From Halosolutus gelatinilyticus (GTDB taxonomy: Archaea; Halobacteriota; Halobacteria; Halobacteriales; Natrialbaceae), in the NCBI RefSeq assembly GCF_023028105.1, contig NZ_CP095491.1, positions 2,914,001-2,978,000 of the forward strand: a stretch of 64,000 nt of DNA. The letters run 5' to 3'. The position numbers and the translations under genes were made by a program. The notes beneath the pieces were generated by a model, which was given only the letters and a program-made list of their open reading frames with translations, was not told where the DNA came from and made no database searches. Numbering within the stretch: position 1 is the first letter of the stretch; each line of letters opens with the position of its first letter. This document shows positions 1 to 9,135 of the stretch, in pieces.

Positions 1-366
1 GATGGCTGAACTGAATTGATCGTGAGCGGTCGTTCGGCGTCTCGATCGCACTCGCCTCGCGAACGATCGACTCGACATCGCTACCGCCGTTCCGGTCATC
101 GGTTCGCCAACCGGACGCAACGGTGACCGTCGTTCGACGATCCGCGAGCCACGCACCCCCTCGGGAATTTCCTTTCGGTGCGGATCGGGAATTCCACGCT
201 GGGAGGCCGAAGCGACGGCGAGCGGGGCACTCCATCAGGTTCCGAAGTCACAGGTCACGTCATACCTCGTGCCGATCGCAGGGTCGCGGGGTACGCGATC
301 GTTGTAATGGGTACACAATTGTAGGGTAACTCATACAGCGATTTTCGAGAAGGAAGACGTAGATCT
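1..366. other. Intergenic/left edge, no supported gene
   Basis: I see no convincing gene here. The only frame of any length (about 123-329, plus) is arginine/serine-rich, unlike the acidic halophilic proteins around it, and has no family likeness. The last 60 bases before position 367 are A/T-richer and probably hold the promoter of the next gene, but I cannot pick a clear TATA element. Confidence 0.5.
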
Positions 367-705
367 ATGGCTACTGTCGAGACGATCCTTTCGTCGATTT
401 TCAGCAACGTTGCAGAACTCCACTCGGGCCAGCTCGGATTGCTTTCAGGCGTTCTCGTCGGCCTTCTCTATTGGCACGGTTACTCCCGCTCGTCGCTTGC
501 CCTCCTCAGCGTCCTCTATCTGCTGGCGCTCGGCATCGTGACCGCTCCCGCGAGGGGGCTTCTGGTCGTTCAATCCCAACCGTGGTACTTCTGCTCGTTC
601 CTGATCATCAGCTCGCTCGGTGCGATCAGCGCCCGTGTCGTTTTGACCCGTGTGTCGCATTCGAACCAGCCTCGATTGTCGGAGATTGGACAGCAGGATT
701 ACTGA
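367..705 (+). CDS. Small hypothetical membrane protein
   Basis: A 112-residue protein with about three hydrophobic stretches (roughly residues 23-42, 44-62 and 72-92) and a polar tail, so probably a small integral membrane protein. The start follows a purine-rich stretch (ggaagacg) that could act as a weak ribosome binding site. I do not recognise the family, and no neighbour suggests a role. It reads like the many short haloarchaeal orphan membrane proteins. Confidence that it is coding is moderate; function is unknown. Confidence 0.55.
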   Translation: MATVETILSSIFSNVAELHSGQLGLLSGVLVGLLYWHGYSRSSLALLSVLYLLALGIVTAPARGLLVVQSQPWYFCSFLIISSLGAISARVVLTRVSHSNQPRLSEIGQQDY

Positions 706-956
706 TCCAATTGGTCTTGGGAAGCGCGGACGTCGGTCCGAGCGGATTCGAACCGGCGAGGATACACGTTACTCACGACGTTGTTCGCAGCAGGATAGTT
801 CCGGACGAACTGCCTCCCTGAGAGCAGTCGGCTCGATACGATCGCGCACCCAGTACGCACTCCGACCGCCGTTCGAGCAGTGGTAGCGCCCAAAGTTCGA
901 TCGCGCACCCGTGTCAGACCACTCACAATAAAATCACTAATACGGCCGTTCGAACT

Positions 957-1226
957 GTGCACAACCGTTGTGTGATAACGTCTGCCAAGAACGGCTACCA
1001 ACTCGTTCGTGAGCTGGTCACGAAGGATCTGTATCCCGCGATCGATCGCCTCGGCATCGAAACGGCGATCCGCGTCGTGACGCCCGCCTCCGTTTCGGCC
1101 GCCGAAGAGGCGGTCCGCGAGGCGCTCGCAAAGGGGGTCGAAGTACTGGCAGAAGTGGACATCCAGGCTATCAACCACCAGTACAACCTCGACGCTCCCG
1201 AATTCAGTTCACCTCGCTTCCACTGA
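957..1226 (+). CDS. Short hypothetical protein, GTG start
   Basis: An 89-residue frame with high third-position GC and an acidic, helix-rich middle (about residues 44-70), so probably coding. The first codon is GTG at 957; a second GTG at 972 is an alternative start. An A/T-rich element (aataaaatc, about 927-935) lies about 25 nt upstream and fits a leaderless haloarchaeal promoter. I do not recognise the family. The long reading frame on the opposite strand is rejected because its composition is not halophilic. Confidence 0.5.
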   Translation: MHNRCVITSAKNGYQLVRELVTKDLYPAIDRLGIETAIRVVTPASVSAAEEAVREALAKGVEVLAEVDIQAINHQYNLDAPEFSSPRFH

Positions 1227-1399
1227 TAGTATCCAGGATGGCCCGCGGTGTCATCGCAAGTTTGGTGGCTGGTCTGGCTGCAGCGAGGGTGCTGGGCTGA
1301 TCGGTCGGCGTCCTCGACGGCTGATGGTGACGCCGCTGGAACTCCACCTCGAGCATCACTTCGCTGGCAGGTCCTCCCGCCGACTAAAGATCTTTGGGA

Positions 1400-1410
1400 G
1401 ACCGGCTATA
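1400..1410 (+). promoter_or_regulatory. TATA-like promoter of the bat-like regulator
   Basis: The element ggctataacgg lies about 30 nt upstream of the ATG at 1438. This is the spacing expected for a leaderless archaeal transcript, and it supports 1438 over an in-frame upstream start at 1324. Confidence 0.5.
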
Positions 1411-1437
1411 ACGGCACCCGATCAACCAGCACAACCA

Positions 1438-4400
1438 ATGAGCCGCCAGACGGATAACGAGCCGATTACCGGGCGAATTCAGGGAAGTTCCGTGGACGAA
1501 ACCGCCCTACTACGACCGGATGACGCCCAGTTGCTCCGTGCGCTACTGGGTGCCTCGCCCGTCGCCGCCGTCGCGGTCACCGACGCCGGGTCCATCGCTT
1601 TTGCCAACGCGGCAGTCTCGGACGTTCTCGGCTATCAGCCGAGCGACGTCGTCGGCGAATCGCTCGCGGCGTTCGTCGTCGACGAACACAGATCGCGGGT
1701 CCGACCCGTCGACGGCTGCTGGATAGACGACCGCGAGCAGATCGAACTGAACGTCCGGCACGAGGAGGGCCGCGACGTTTCGATCAGCATCGACGTCTGC
1801 GAGTTCGAACTGGACGGTCAACGGTTCTTTGCGGGATACCTTCGCGAGAACACGGCCGCCGGCGAGTACGAGCGGGCGATCAACCGCTACGAGGCGATCG
1901 CCGAGATGGCCGGTGACGGGGTCTACCAGCTGGATCCCGACAGTCGCTTCGAGATGGTAAGCGACACCTTCGTCGAAATGACCGGATACTCGCGCGACGA
2001 CCTCCTCGGAGCGCACGCGTCTGTCCTGCTCGATGAGGCGGCGATCTCCCGACGCGAAGACGAAATCGAGGACCTGCTCGGACGGGGAGGGGACGGGCGA
2101 AGCACCTCGGTGGAGTTCGTCGTCCGTACGGCCGATGGCGAGGCCGTCCCCGTCGAGGAGCGGATCACCCCGTTGTGCTCCGACGACGAGACACACGGTA
2201 CGGTCGGCGTCGTCCGCGACGTCTCGGAGCGACGGGAGCGAGTCGAAGAGCTCCGGCAGGAACGCGAACTGATCGAACACATCCTCGAGACCAGTCCGGT
2301 GGGGATCGGAGTGATCACGCCCGACGGCGACATCTCGCGGGTAAACGACCGGGCGGAGGATCTGCTGGGGCTGACCATGGAAGAGATCACCAATCAGACA
2401 CTCGATGTCTCGCAGCGAAAGCTGTACGACTCGGAGGGACAACAGGTGCCGCCCGAGGATCTGCTGAGCCGGGTGTTCGACGAGGGCAGGCAGGTACTCA
2501 ACTCGGAGTTTACCCTGGAGCGCCCCGACGGGGATCGCGTCTGGGCCGCCCTCGGCATCGCGCCCATGACCGGCGACGCGGGCGACGTCGAGAAAGCGGT
2601 CGTCATCGCCACGGACATCACCGATCGCAAGGAACGCGAGGAAACGCTGCGCGAGGAGCGGGACGTTATCGAGCACGTCCTCGAGACCAGTCCGGTGGGG
2701 ATCGGAGTGATCACGCCCGATGGCGACATCTCGCGGGTGAACGACCGGGCCGAAGAACTGTTCGGACTGACCGATTACGAACTTTCCAACCGCACCCTCG
2801 ACGTCTCGCAGCGAAAGCTGTACGATTCGGTAGGGAGGCAGGTCGCGCCCGAGGACCTGCTGAGTCGGGTGTTCGACAACGGCGAACGCGTACTCGACAC
2901 GGAGTTCGAATTCGGCCAGCCCGACGGCGACCGCATCTGGCTGTCGATCAGCATCGCGCCCATCCCCGGACCGGCGGGCGACGTTCAGAAGGCGGTGATC
3001 ATCGGAAAGGACGTTACCGATCGCAAGGAGCGCGAGGAAACGCTGCGCGAGGAACGCGAGCTGATCGAACGCATCCTCGAGACCAGTCCGGTGGGGATCG
3101 GAGTGATCACGCCCGACGGCGACATCTCGCGGGTAAACGACCGGGCGGGGGACCTACTGGGGCTGACCATGGAAGAGATCACCAATCAGACACTCGACGT
3201 CTCGCAGCGGAAGCTGTACGGCGCACAGGGCCAGCGAGTGGCGCCGGAGGACCTTCTGAGCCGGGTGTTCGACGAGGGCAAGCAGGTACTCAACTCGGAG
3301 TTTACCCTGGAACGCCCCGACGGGGATCGCGTCTGGGCCGCCCTCGGCATCGCGCCCATGACCGGCGGCGCCCGAGACGTCCAGAAGGCGGTCGTCATCG
3401 CCACGGACATCTCTGACCGGAAAGAACGCGAGCGGCGACTCCGCGAAAGCGAGGCCCGCCTCCGACAGATCGCGGAGAACATCAACAGCGCCATCTGGAT
3501 GGCCGACGCCGATATGAGCGAGGTCATGTACATCAACCCGGCCTACGAGGAGATCACGGGCCGGTCGCGGGACTCGGTGTACGACAATCTGATGAACCAC
3601 GTCGACGCCGTCTACCCCCAAGACCAGCAACGGGTCGAGAATGCGGTCAAGCGGGCGACGCGGACGCCGCGGAGCAAAGACGGGGCGCTCAGGTTCCAGG
3701 AGAAGTACCGTATCGTTCGCCCCGACGGATCGACCCGATGGGTCAACAACTTTGCTTTCCCGCTTCGCGACGAGAACGACGAAGTGTATCGGTTCGTCGG
3801 CGTCATCGACGACATCACCGGGGTGAAAGAACAGCAGATCGAGTTGGGTCGTCACCGCGACGAACTGGAAACGCTCAATCAGATCAACACGGTCATTCGT
3901 CGGGTCAACCAGGGGCTGGTCCAAGCGACGAACAGAGAGGAGATCGAGGAGACGGTCTGCAAGACGCTGACCGATTCGAAGCTGTACCACGCCGCGTGGA
4001 CCGGGGAGGCGGACGGCGGCGTCAACGGCGTCGAGCCGAAGACGGGAACGGGCATCGACGTCGACGCCCTCGAGACGACCTTCTCCAGCGACGAGATCGA
4101 CCCGATCGCGACGGCCGTCGAGTCGGGCGACATCCAGATCATCCGTAGTTTCGAGGACCTCGGAGCGGAACTGGCCGTCGGCGACTCTGGGGACGTCGGC
4201 CTCCGCGACAGCGGCCAGCCGTTCGCCGCGGTGATCCCCCTCGTGTACAAGGAGACGGTCTACGACGTGCTCGTCGCATACTCATCACGGGCGAACGCGT
4301 TCAGCGCCCGGGAGCAGGCCGTGCTGCTCGAACTTGGGAAGACGATCGGGCTGGCGATCAACGCGGTCGAGCGCAAGAAGGCGCTGCTCACCGACGCTGT

Positions 4401-5064
4401 TCAGGAGCTCACGTTCGAAATCCAGGACCGGGAGCAGTTTTTCGTCCGGGCGTCCGACGAGACCGGCGCCGAGTTCGAAATGGAGGGGATCACTTCGCAG
4501 TCCGATGGTTCGTACCTGCAGTATTTCACGGTAATGGGAACGTCACCCGAGCGAGTCCTTGAACTTGCCGACGAGGATCCGTTCGTCGAACGGACGCGGC
4601 TCGTCAACGACCACGAAGACGCCTTCCTCATCGAGCTAGTCGTCACCAGTTCGTCGCCGGCATCCACGCTCGCCGAGTACGGGGCATCCGTTCACACGGC
4701 CACGTTCGCTGATGGGGGCGGCACGATCACGTCGGACCTACCCCAGACGGCCGACACTAGGGCCGCCGTCGAGGCGGTCAAATCGCGGTTCTCCGATTCC
4801 GAACTCGCGAGCAAGCGAAAGCGCGAGCGGTCAGTACAGACCTGCCGCGAGTTCCAAGCGGCGCTCGAGGAGGCGCTTTCTGACCGCCAACGGGCGGCGC
4901 TGGCCGCCGCATACTACGCCGGATTCTTCGAGTGGCCGCGCGACAGTTCCGGGGAGGAGGTGGCCGAGTCGCTCGGTGTCGCCCCGGCGACGTTCCACCA
5001 GCACTTCCGCGCTGGCGAGAAGAAGCTCGTCAAGGCGCTGGTCGACGGAGCGGAGATCCCGTAG
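1438..5064 (+). CDS. Multi-PAS/GAF, HTH_10 bacterioopsin-activator-like regulator
   Basis: A 1208-residue cytosolic sensor-regulator of the haloarchaeal Bat type. I see PAS-like domains near residues 32-135 and 145-265, then three near-identical tandem PAS units (about 274-670), a sixth PAS (about 675-795), a GAF/Bat sensor region (about 800-980) and a C-terminal HTH_10 DNA-binding domain (about 1145-1205, around ALSDRQRAAL). There is no histidine kinase core, so the likely output is direct transcriptional control in response to redox, light or a small ligand. An upstream in-frame start at 1324 would add 38 residues; 1438 is preferred because of the TATA spacing. The regulated genes are not evident from context. 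Confidence 0.85.
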   Translation: MSRQTDNEPITGRIQGSSVDETALLRPDDAQLLRALLGASPVAAVAVTDAGSIAFANAAVSDVLGYQPSDVVGESLAAFVVDEHRSRVRPVDGCWIDDREQIELNVRHEEGRDVSISIDVCEFELDGQRFFAGYLRENTAAGEYERAINRYEAIAEMAGDGVYQLDPDSRFEMVSDTFVEMTGYSRDDLLGAHASVLLDEAAISRREDEIEDLLGRGGDGRSTSVEFVVRTADGEAVPVEERITPLCSDDETHGTVGVVRDVSERRERVEELRQERELIEHILETSPVGIGVITPDGDISRVNDRAEDLLGLTMEEITNQTLDVSQRKLYDSEGQQVPPEDLLSRVFDEGRQVLNSEFTLERPDGDRVWAALGIAPMTGDAGDVEKAVVIATDITDRKEREETLREERDVIEHVLETSPVGIGVITPDGDISRVNDRAEELFGLTDYELSNRTLDVSQRKLYDSVGRQVAPEDLLSRVFDNGERVLDTEFEFGQPDGDRIWLSISIAPIPGPAGDVQKAVIIGKDVTDRKEREETLREERELIERILETSPVGIGVITPDGDISRVNDRAGDLLGLTMEEITNQTLDVSQRKLYGAQGQRVAPEDLLSRVFDEGKQVLNSEFTLERPDGDRVWAALGIAPMTGGARDVQKAVVIATDISDRKERERRLRESEARLRQIAENINSAIWMADADMSEVMYINPAYEEITGRSRDSVYDNLMNHVDAVYPQDQQRVENAVKRATRTPRSKDGALRFQEKYRIVRPDGSTRWVNNFAFPLRDENDEVYRFVGVIDDITGVKEQQIELGRHRDELETLNQINTVIRRVNQGLVQATNREEIEETVCKTLTDSKLYHAAWTGEADGGVNGVEPKTGTGIDVDALETTFSSDEIDPIATAVESGDIQIIRSFEDLGAELAVGDSGDVGLRDSGQPFAAVIPLVYKETVYDVLVAYSSRANAFSAREQAVLLELGKTIGLAINAVERKKALLTDAVQELTFEIQDREQFFVRASDETGAEFEMEGITSQSDGSYLQYFTVMGTSPERVLELADEDPFVERTRLVNDHEDAFLIELVVTSSSPASTLAEYGASVHTATFADGGGTITSDLPQTADTRAAVEAVKSRFSDSELASKRKRERSVQTCREFQAALEEALSDRQRAALAAAYYAGFFEWPRDSSGEEVAESLGVAPATFHQHFRAGEKKLVKALVDGAEIP
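2260..3447 (+). repeat. Three tandem 396-nt coding repeats (PAS units)
   Basis: Three copies of a 132-codon unit follow each other with an exact 396-nt period; the same 'ctcgagaccagtccggtgg' block recurs at about 2284, 2680 and 3076. Units 1 and 3 are the closest pair, and unit 2 differs most in its second half. Each unit is one PAS/PAC domain with a short connecting helix (DRKEREETLREER). The near identity at DNA level points to recent duplication or ongoing gene conversion. Confidence 0.9.
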
Positions 5065-5613
5065 ACTGAACTCGTCGCTCCCGCTCGGTGGGTCGAGCGC
5101 ACTTCTGGTATCGATCCGCGGTATCGGCCGCTTCCTAAACGATTTGGATGGAAATGCGGCGAACCGAATCGGACCACACGATGTTATCGGTGGACCAAAT
5201 CAATTCAACGTGCGCCGTGAGGAGATCGCTGACCTCGGGCGGTTAGAATCAGCCCACGTCCCCTCATAACGGCGATATCGGAAGAACGGCAGTAGATGTA
5301 CTGCACTGTGTGTTCGGATCGGCCATGCGACTCGTTCCGCCGCTCGGAACCGTGCTGAACGACGAGAGCGCCCGTTTCCTCCCGTTCAACGTATGTAGGT
5401 ACTGCTCATGAAGCGGACGTGAGCATTCGACGAGAGAGGGAGACGACGATTTCGTGGAGGGGCGAAGGATCCATCCCAAATCGGCTGATTATGGGCTCGT
5501 GATGGCCTCTGAGAGTTGATTCGTACTGGAACCAACTACCGATCGGTCGGCCCGATGAAACTAAACTCTTTAGGACACCACTCTTTGGCCCGTTCCGTTC
5601 TACTGCAGGTACA
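5065..5613. other. Intergenic, no gene seen
   Basis: About 550 nt with no frame of halophilic composition on either strand. Near its end, an A/T-rich element (actctttagg, about 5565-5575) lies about 40 nt before the ATG at 5614 and may be the promoter of the next gene. Confidence 0.5.
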
Positions 5614-5958
5614 ATGGTCACAGCGCCATCGCGTTCGTGGGACGTGAACGAGGCGTTGGAGGTACTCTCCAACGAACGCCGTCGCATCGTCCTCGAGGAG
5701 CTCCTAGAGCGCCGACGCCCCGTCCCGGTGGCGGAACTCGTCGATAGCGTGGTCGCGGCGGAATCGAACGACCGCGGTCGACCGAACGATCTCCGAACGG
5801 AGGTCGTGCTGAGCCTCCACCACAACCATCTGCCGAAGCTGGATCGCTCCAAGATAATCGACCACGACACTGAACGAGGATTGATCGCCGTCAGGGAGGC
5901 TATGTACGCCGTCGAACCGTATCTGGAATTGTCACGGAACGATGGCCGTCGCGGGTAG
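5614..5958 (+). CDS. DUF7344-type winged-helix protein
   Basis: A 114-residue protein with the pattern of the haloarchaeal DUF7344 family: an N-terminal helix 'EALEVLSNERRRIVL' leading into a winged helix, a central linker, then 'LHHNHLPKLDRSKIIDHD' forming the wing and a final helix. These are small cytosolic DNA-binding or adaptor proteins often found next to response regulators and bat-type genes. The gene ends 14 nt before the receiver gene and is probably cotranscribed with it. The family assignment rests on motif recall, and the target is unknown. Confidence 0.75.
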   Translation: MVTAPSRSWDVNEALEVLSNERRRIVLEELLERRRPVPVAELVDSVVAAESNDRGRPNDLRTEVVLSLHHNHLPKLDRSKIIDHDTERGLIAVREAMYAVEPYLELSRNDGRRG

Positions 5959-5972
5959 ATCCATCGATAGCT

Positions 5973-6425
5973 ATGGCTGCTCATCAGGTGGCCGATCCGA
6001 GCGACATCCTGTTAGTCGAGGACAACCCCGGCGACGTCAGGCTCACGAAAGAAGCGTTCAAAGAGGCGAAGATCGCGAACACGTTGCACGTCGTCTGCGA
6101 TGGCGCCGAGGCGCTCGATTTCCTCCATCGACGTGGCGACTACAGCGACGCACCTCGGCCGGCGATCGTGCTGCTCGATTTCAACCTCCCGCGAACGAAC
6201 GGCGACGAGGTCCTCGACGAAGTCAACGAGGATCCCGAACTCAGGAGTATCCCCGTCGTCATGCTGACTGGATCGGAGTCGGAAACGGACATCGTCAAGT
6301 CGCACTGCCTCGGTGCGAACGCCTACCTGACGAAACCGGTTGATCCGCTCCAGTTCATCGAGACCGTTATCCAACTCGAGGAGTTCTGGTTGTCGATCGG
6401 CCGAGCGCCGGAATCCGGTACGTGA
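5973..6425 (+). CDS. CheY/Rcp1-like single-domain response regulator
   Basis: A 150-residue stand-alone receiver domain. The acidic pocket is E16/D17, the phospho-acceptor is D69 (LLDFNLP), the switch Thr is T99 (MLTGS) and the conserved Lys is K121 (TKP). The 'EDNPGDVRLTKEAF' start and the extended loop after helix 2 resemble the Rcp1 subgroup, which pairs with PAS/phytochrome-type kinases. There is no output domain, so it probably acts by protein-protein contact. The PAS histidine kinase at 6795-8501 (opposite strand, convergent) is a plausible partner, but that is inference. Confidence 0.88.
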   Translation: MAAHQVADPSDILLVEDNPGDVRLTKEAFKEAKIANTLHVVCDGAEALDFLHRRGDYSDAPRPAIVLLDFNLPRTNGDEVLDEVNEDPELRSIPVVMLTGSESETDIVKSHCLGANAYLTKPVDPLQFIETVIQLEEFWLSIGRAPESGT

Positions 6426-6794
6426 GACCGCTCGCCGGCCTTCGATATCGGCGACCGATGAACCGTTGGTATCCTATGCAACCTCTGTCGCGATCGGAAA
6501 TTGCTCCCCCATCCGTCCAGTCCTCGAGGGAACCTCCCGTTCGGCAGTCCGATCGTTGCGCGAGCCACCGATAGCCCCGCGCTTCCGGTTCCTCTCGATC
6601 CATCAGTTCGAACCGCCGAGGATACTGTGGCTCACGGATTTGCTCGCCGCAAACGCACAGTTTCTTTATTCAGTGAGAGTCGTGAAATCCATGTCCAGTT
6701 TAGGTGGGAGCGTTACCAGCCGAGCCAACCATCTATCTGCTAACTGCCAAGAATCGAGTGCTGAATACAGAGAACGTATGCAGCAGCGCGGTAT
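6426..6794. other. Convergent intergenic spacer, no gene seen
   Basis: Spacer between two converging genes (receiver on plus, histidine kinase on minus). I see no supported reading frame. It contains scattered A/T-rich tracts (around 6658-6670) that could take part in termination, but no clear hairpin. Confidence 0.4.
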
Positions 6795-8501
6795 CTACAG
6801 TTGATTCGGATCGTCCGCGGCGGGTAGCGTCATCGATAACGTCGCCCCTGCGTCCGGCTCCGATTCCACCGTGATCTCGCCGCCGTGGCGCTCAACGATT
6901 CGCTTGCACAGCGCGAGCCCGATCCCCGTTCCGTCGTGCTCCTCGCGGGTGTGGAGGCGCTGGAAGACCTCGAAGATCCGCTCCTGGTCGTCGGGATCGA
7001 TGCCGATTCCCTCGTCGCTCACCGAGACCTGCCACATCGCCCCATCGCGCTCGGCTGAGACGTGGACCCGGGGCGGATCCTCGCCACTATAATCGATGGC
7101 GTTGGTCAGCAGGTTCTGGAAGAGCTGGCGGAGCTGGCTGACGTCGCCATGGACCGTCGGGAGGTTCTCGACCGACATTTCGGCGTTGTGCTCCTCAATG
7201 CGGAACCGGAGGTCGGCTAACACGTCCCGGAGGATGGCGTTCAGGTCCACCGGCTGGAACGGATCGCCCTCCGCCTCAACGCGAGAGTATTCGAGCAAGC
7301 CGTCGATCATGTCCCGCATCCGATCCGCGCCGTCGACGGCGAACTCGATGAAATCCACGCCGTCCTCGTCGAGGTCGTCAGCGTACTGGTCCTCGATGAG
7401 TTGAAGATAGCTCGAGACCATCCGAAGCGGCTCTTGAAGGTCGTGGGAGGCCGCATAGGCGAACTCCTCCAGTCGCTCGTTGGACTCCTTGAGCTTCCGC
7501 TCATAGGTCTTCCGGTCGGTGATATCGCGGAAGTACACCGAGAGGCCTGATTCGGAGGGGTAGACGCGGACAATCGCCCACAAGTCCAACAGCTCCGAGT
7601 AGCGCTCAAAAGTCGTCGGCTCTTGGCTGGCCATCGCCGTCTCGTACTTCTCGAAGAGGGGGTCGTCCTCATCGACACCGAGCACCTCCCAGACGGTTTG
7701 TCCGAGGAATTCCCCCGCTGGCTTGCCATAGTACTCCTCCATGCGGTCGTTCACGTACTCGAACCGGAATTCCTCGTCGAGGGCGTAGAACGCATCGTTG
7801 ACACGCTCGAAGATGTCGTCGAGTTCCTCCTCAAGCTCGTCGCGCTGGCGTTCGAGCCGCTCGGCCTGCGTCTCTAACTGCCGCTCATACTCGCGGCGTT
7901 CGGTCATGTCGCGCGTGACCTTCGTAAATCCCTGAAGTTCGCCGTTGTCGTCGCGGATTGCGGTGATGGTGACGTTCGCCCAGAACCGCGAGCCGTCCTC
8001 CTGGACGCGCCAGCCGTCGTCCTTCACCGTACCCTCGACTGCTGCTTTTTTGAGGTTCCGCTCGGGGACGTCTTCGGCGCGGTCTTCCTCAGTGTAGAAA
8101 GTGGAGAAGTGCTCGCCGACGATCTCCTCCTCGGCATACCCTTTGATCCGCTCGGCCCCATCGTTCCAGCTGGCGATCGTGCCGTCGGGATCGAGCCTGA
8201 AGATGGCGTAGTCCTGGACAGCACTCACGAAGGCGCTGAACTGCGCACCGCCTCGCTGTGTGTCATCCGTGTGACGCCCCTCGGGATCCCACCAAATTTC
8301 GACGGAGTCGTCCATCTGTCTGGTTTGGAGTTCCCCGCGCTCGACGAGTTCCTGTAGGCGGTCTCGCACGGCTCGACGGGGGCGCCCGAGCGTCTCGGCG
8401 ACTTCCCCGGTCGATACCGATGTCGATGGTTGGTCCAACTGTGCGAAGAACACCCGTATATCCTCCAAAGTAACGGCCTGTTCCGGTCCCGGGGATCCCA
8501 T
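6795..8501 (-). CDS. PAS sensor histidine kinase with N-terminal HTH
   Basis: A 568-residue cytosolic kinase. Residues about 10-75 look like a small winged helix (TLEDIRVFFAQL to QTRQMDDSVEIWW). Two PAS/PAC domains follow (about 88-205 and 225-340), then a HisKA box with the phospho-accepting His in 'AASHDLQEPLR', and an HATPase with N box 'LLTNAIDYSG', G1 'DEGIGID' and G2 'GTGIGLAL'. No membrane segments are visible. I chose ATG at 8501 because a TATA-like element lies about 27 nt upstream; a TTG nine bases further up is possible. The convergent receiver gene is a candidate partner. Stimulus unknown. Confidence 0.88.
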   Translation of the reverse strand: MGSPGPEQAVTLEDIRVFFAQLDQPSTSVSTGEVAETLGRPRRAVRDRLQELVERGELQTRQMDDSVEIWWDPEGRHTDDTQRGGAQFSAFVSAVQDYAIFRLDPDGTIASWNDGAERIKGYAEEEIVGEHFSTFYTEEDRAEDVPERNLKKAAVEGTVKDDGWRVQEDGSRFWANVTITAIRDDNGELQGFTKVTRDMTERREYERQLETQAERLERQRDELEEELDDIFERVNDAFYALDEEFRFEYVNDRMEEYYGKPAGEFLGQTVWEVLGVDEDDPLFEKYETAMASQEPTTFERYSELLDLWAIVRVYPSESGLSVYFRDITDRKTYERKLKESNERLEEFAYAASHDLQEPLRMVSSYLQLIEDQYADDLDEDGVDFIEFAVDGADRMRDMIDGLLEYSRVEAEGDPFQPVDLNAILRDVLADLRFRIEEHNAEMSVENLPTVHGDVSQLRQLFQNLLTNAIDYSGEDPPRVHVSAERDGAMWQVSVSDEGIGIDPDDQERIFEVFQRLHTREEHDGTGIGLALCKRIVERHGGEITVESEPDAGATLSMTLPAADDPNQL

Positions 8502-8504
8502 TAC

Positions 8505-8539
8505 CACCAAGTGACGCTATGAACCTATAACGCTTGGTG
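8505..8539 (-). promoter_or_regulatory. Inverted repeat around the histidine kinase TATA box
   Basis: Perfect 7-bp arms (caccaag at 8505-8511 and cttggtg at 8533-8539) flank a TATA-like element read on the minus strand as gttatagg (about 8524-8531), about 27 nt upstream of the kinase ATG. The position suits an operator controlling a leaderless promoter. The regulator is unknown. Confidence 0.4.
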
Positions 8540-8794
8540 TCGGCGATTAGAGAAGGGCAAATACCTGCTTAATTCCTAATTCCACTTTTCACTACAAGCG
8601 ATAATTAAGCGTGTATCACTATCAATCAGTCCGCGCTGCTCAGCCGTGCAAGATACGCGCCTTGTATTCAGCACTACTCTACTAACATTACAGGTAACTG
8701 ATAGTGGTAGCCGCGTTAGGCCCGCACTCATATTTATCGAATAGCAACAAATTGGGTCGTCGAGGTCCGACTCGCCGTTTGTACCACCGTTAAG

Positions 8795-8862
8795 CGCCGC
8801 TCGCGGCTGTTAGGATTCAAAACTCCGAGTTCATAGTCCCGGGCGGATTCAAACTCGCGTGG
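8795..8862. repeat. Degenerate tRNA-Gln 3'-half copy (att-like left repeat)
   Basis: This stretch aligns with 12025-12092 at a constant offset of 3230 nt; over 8801-8860 I count 49 of 60 matching bases. The matching part includes the 3' acceptor strand and T arm of the intact tRNA-Gln (tagtcccgggcggattc) and at least 25 nt downstream of it. Weaker similarity (around 8725-8742 against 11962-11979) suggests the duplicated flank is longer. The T-stem is mutated and no 5' half is present, so this is not a working tRNA. It looks like the displaced 3' end left after integration at a tRNA gene. Confidence 0.65.
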
Positions 8863-8931
8863 CCAGTAGCCTTCTGCGGCTTTGCAGTCTATCTCGGATC
8901 ATTAGCATACCATCGTTTCTATGGACTATAG

Positions 8932-9135
8932 ATGCCGGTCAAAAACGAACTGAGAGTCTACCGTGCGAAGCACGATCTCACGTAAGAGGAGCTAGCGATC
9001 GAGATGGACGTTTCCTGTTAGATGATTAATGCTATTGAGACGGGAAAGTACAACCCGAGTTTAGAACTGGCCCTGAAACTCGCTGATCACTTGGATGTCC
9101 CAGTCAAAAAAATATTTTCGCTAACTGACGGCTGA
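8932..9135 (+). pseudogene. Xre/YozG-type HTH regulator with two in-frame stops
   Basis: Reading from ATG 8932 gives 67 residues plus a final TGA, interrupted by TAA at codon 18 and TAG at codon 30. Ignoring the stops, the protein is a short Xre-family helix-turn-helix: KNELRVYRAKHDLT-x-EELA, then DVSC[26 protein letters not shown] and VPVKKIF. Both stops sit where intact relatives have Gln (TQEELA and SRQTI), so each is explained by one C-to-T change; the Cys before the second stop also fits CGT to TGT. The rest of the frame is well kept, so inactivation looks recent. Confidence 0.8.

Noticed and set aside
123-329. Short plus-strand frame at the left edge
   Set aside because: Arg/Ser-rich, no halophilic bias, no promoter or family.
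1543-2676. 377-codon minus-strand frame opposite the bat-like regulator
   Set aside because: It mirrors the tandem PAS repeats and has antisense-type composition; the plus-strand domains are unmistakable.
2260-3447. CRISPR-like or IS-like repeat
   Set aside because: The repeat unit is 396 nt, in frame, and encodes a PAS domain, so it is a coding duplication.
8834-8900. Possible second tRNA gene
   Set aside because: Only the 3' half resembles tRNA-Gln, with a mismatched T stem; no anticodon arm can be folded. Treated as an att-like remnant.
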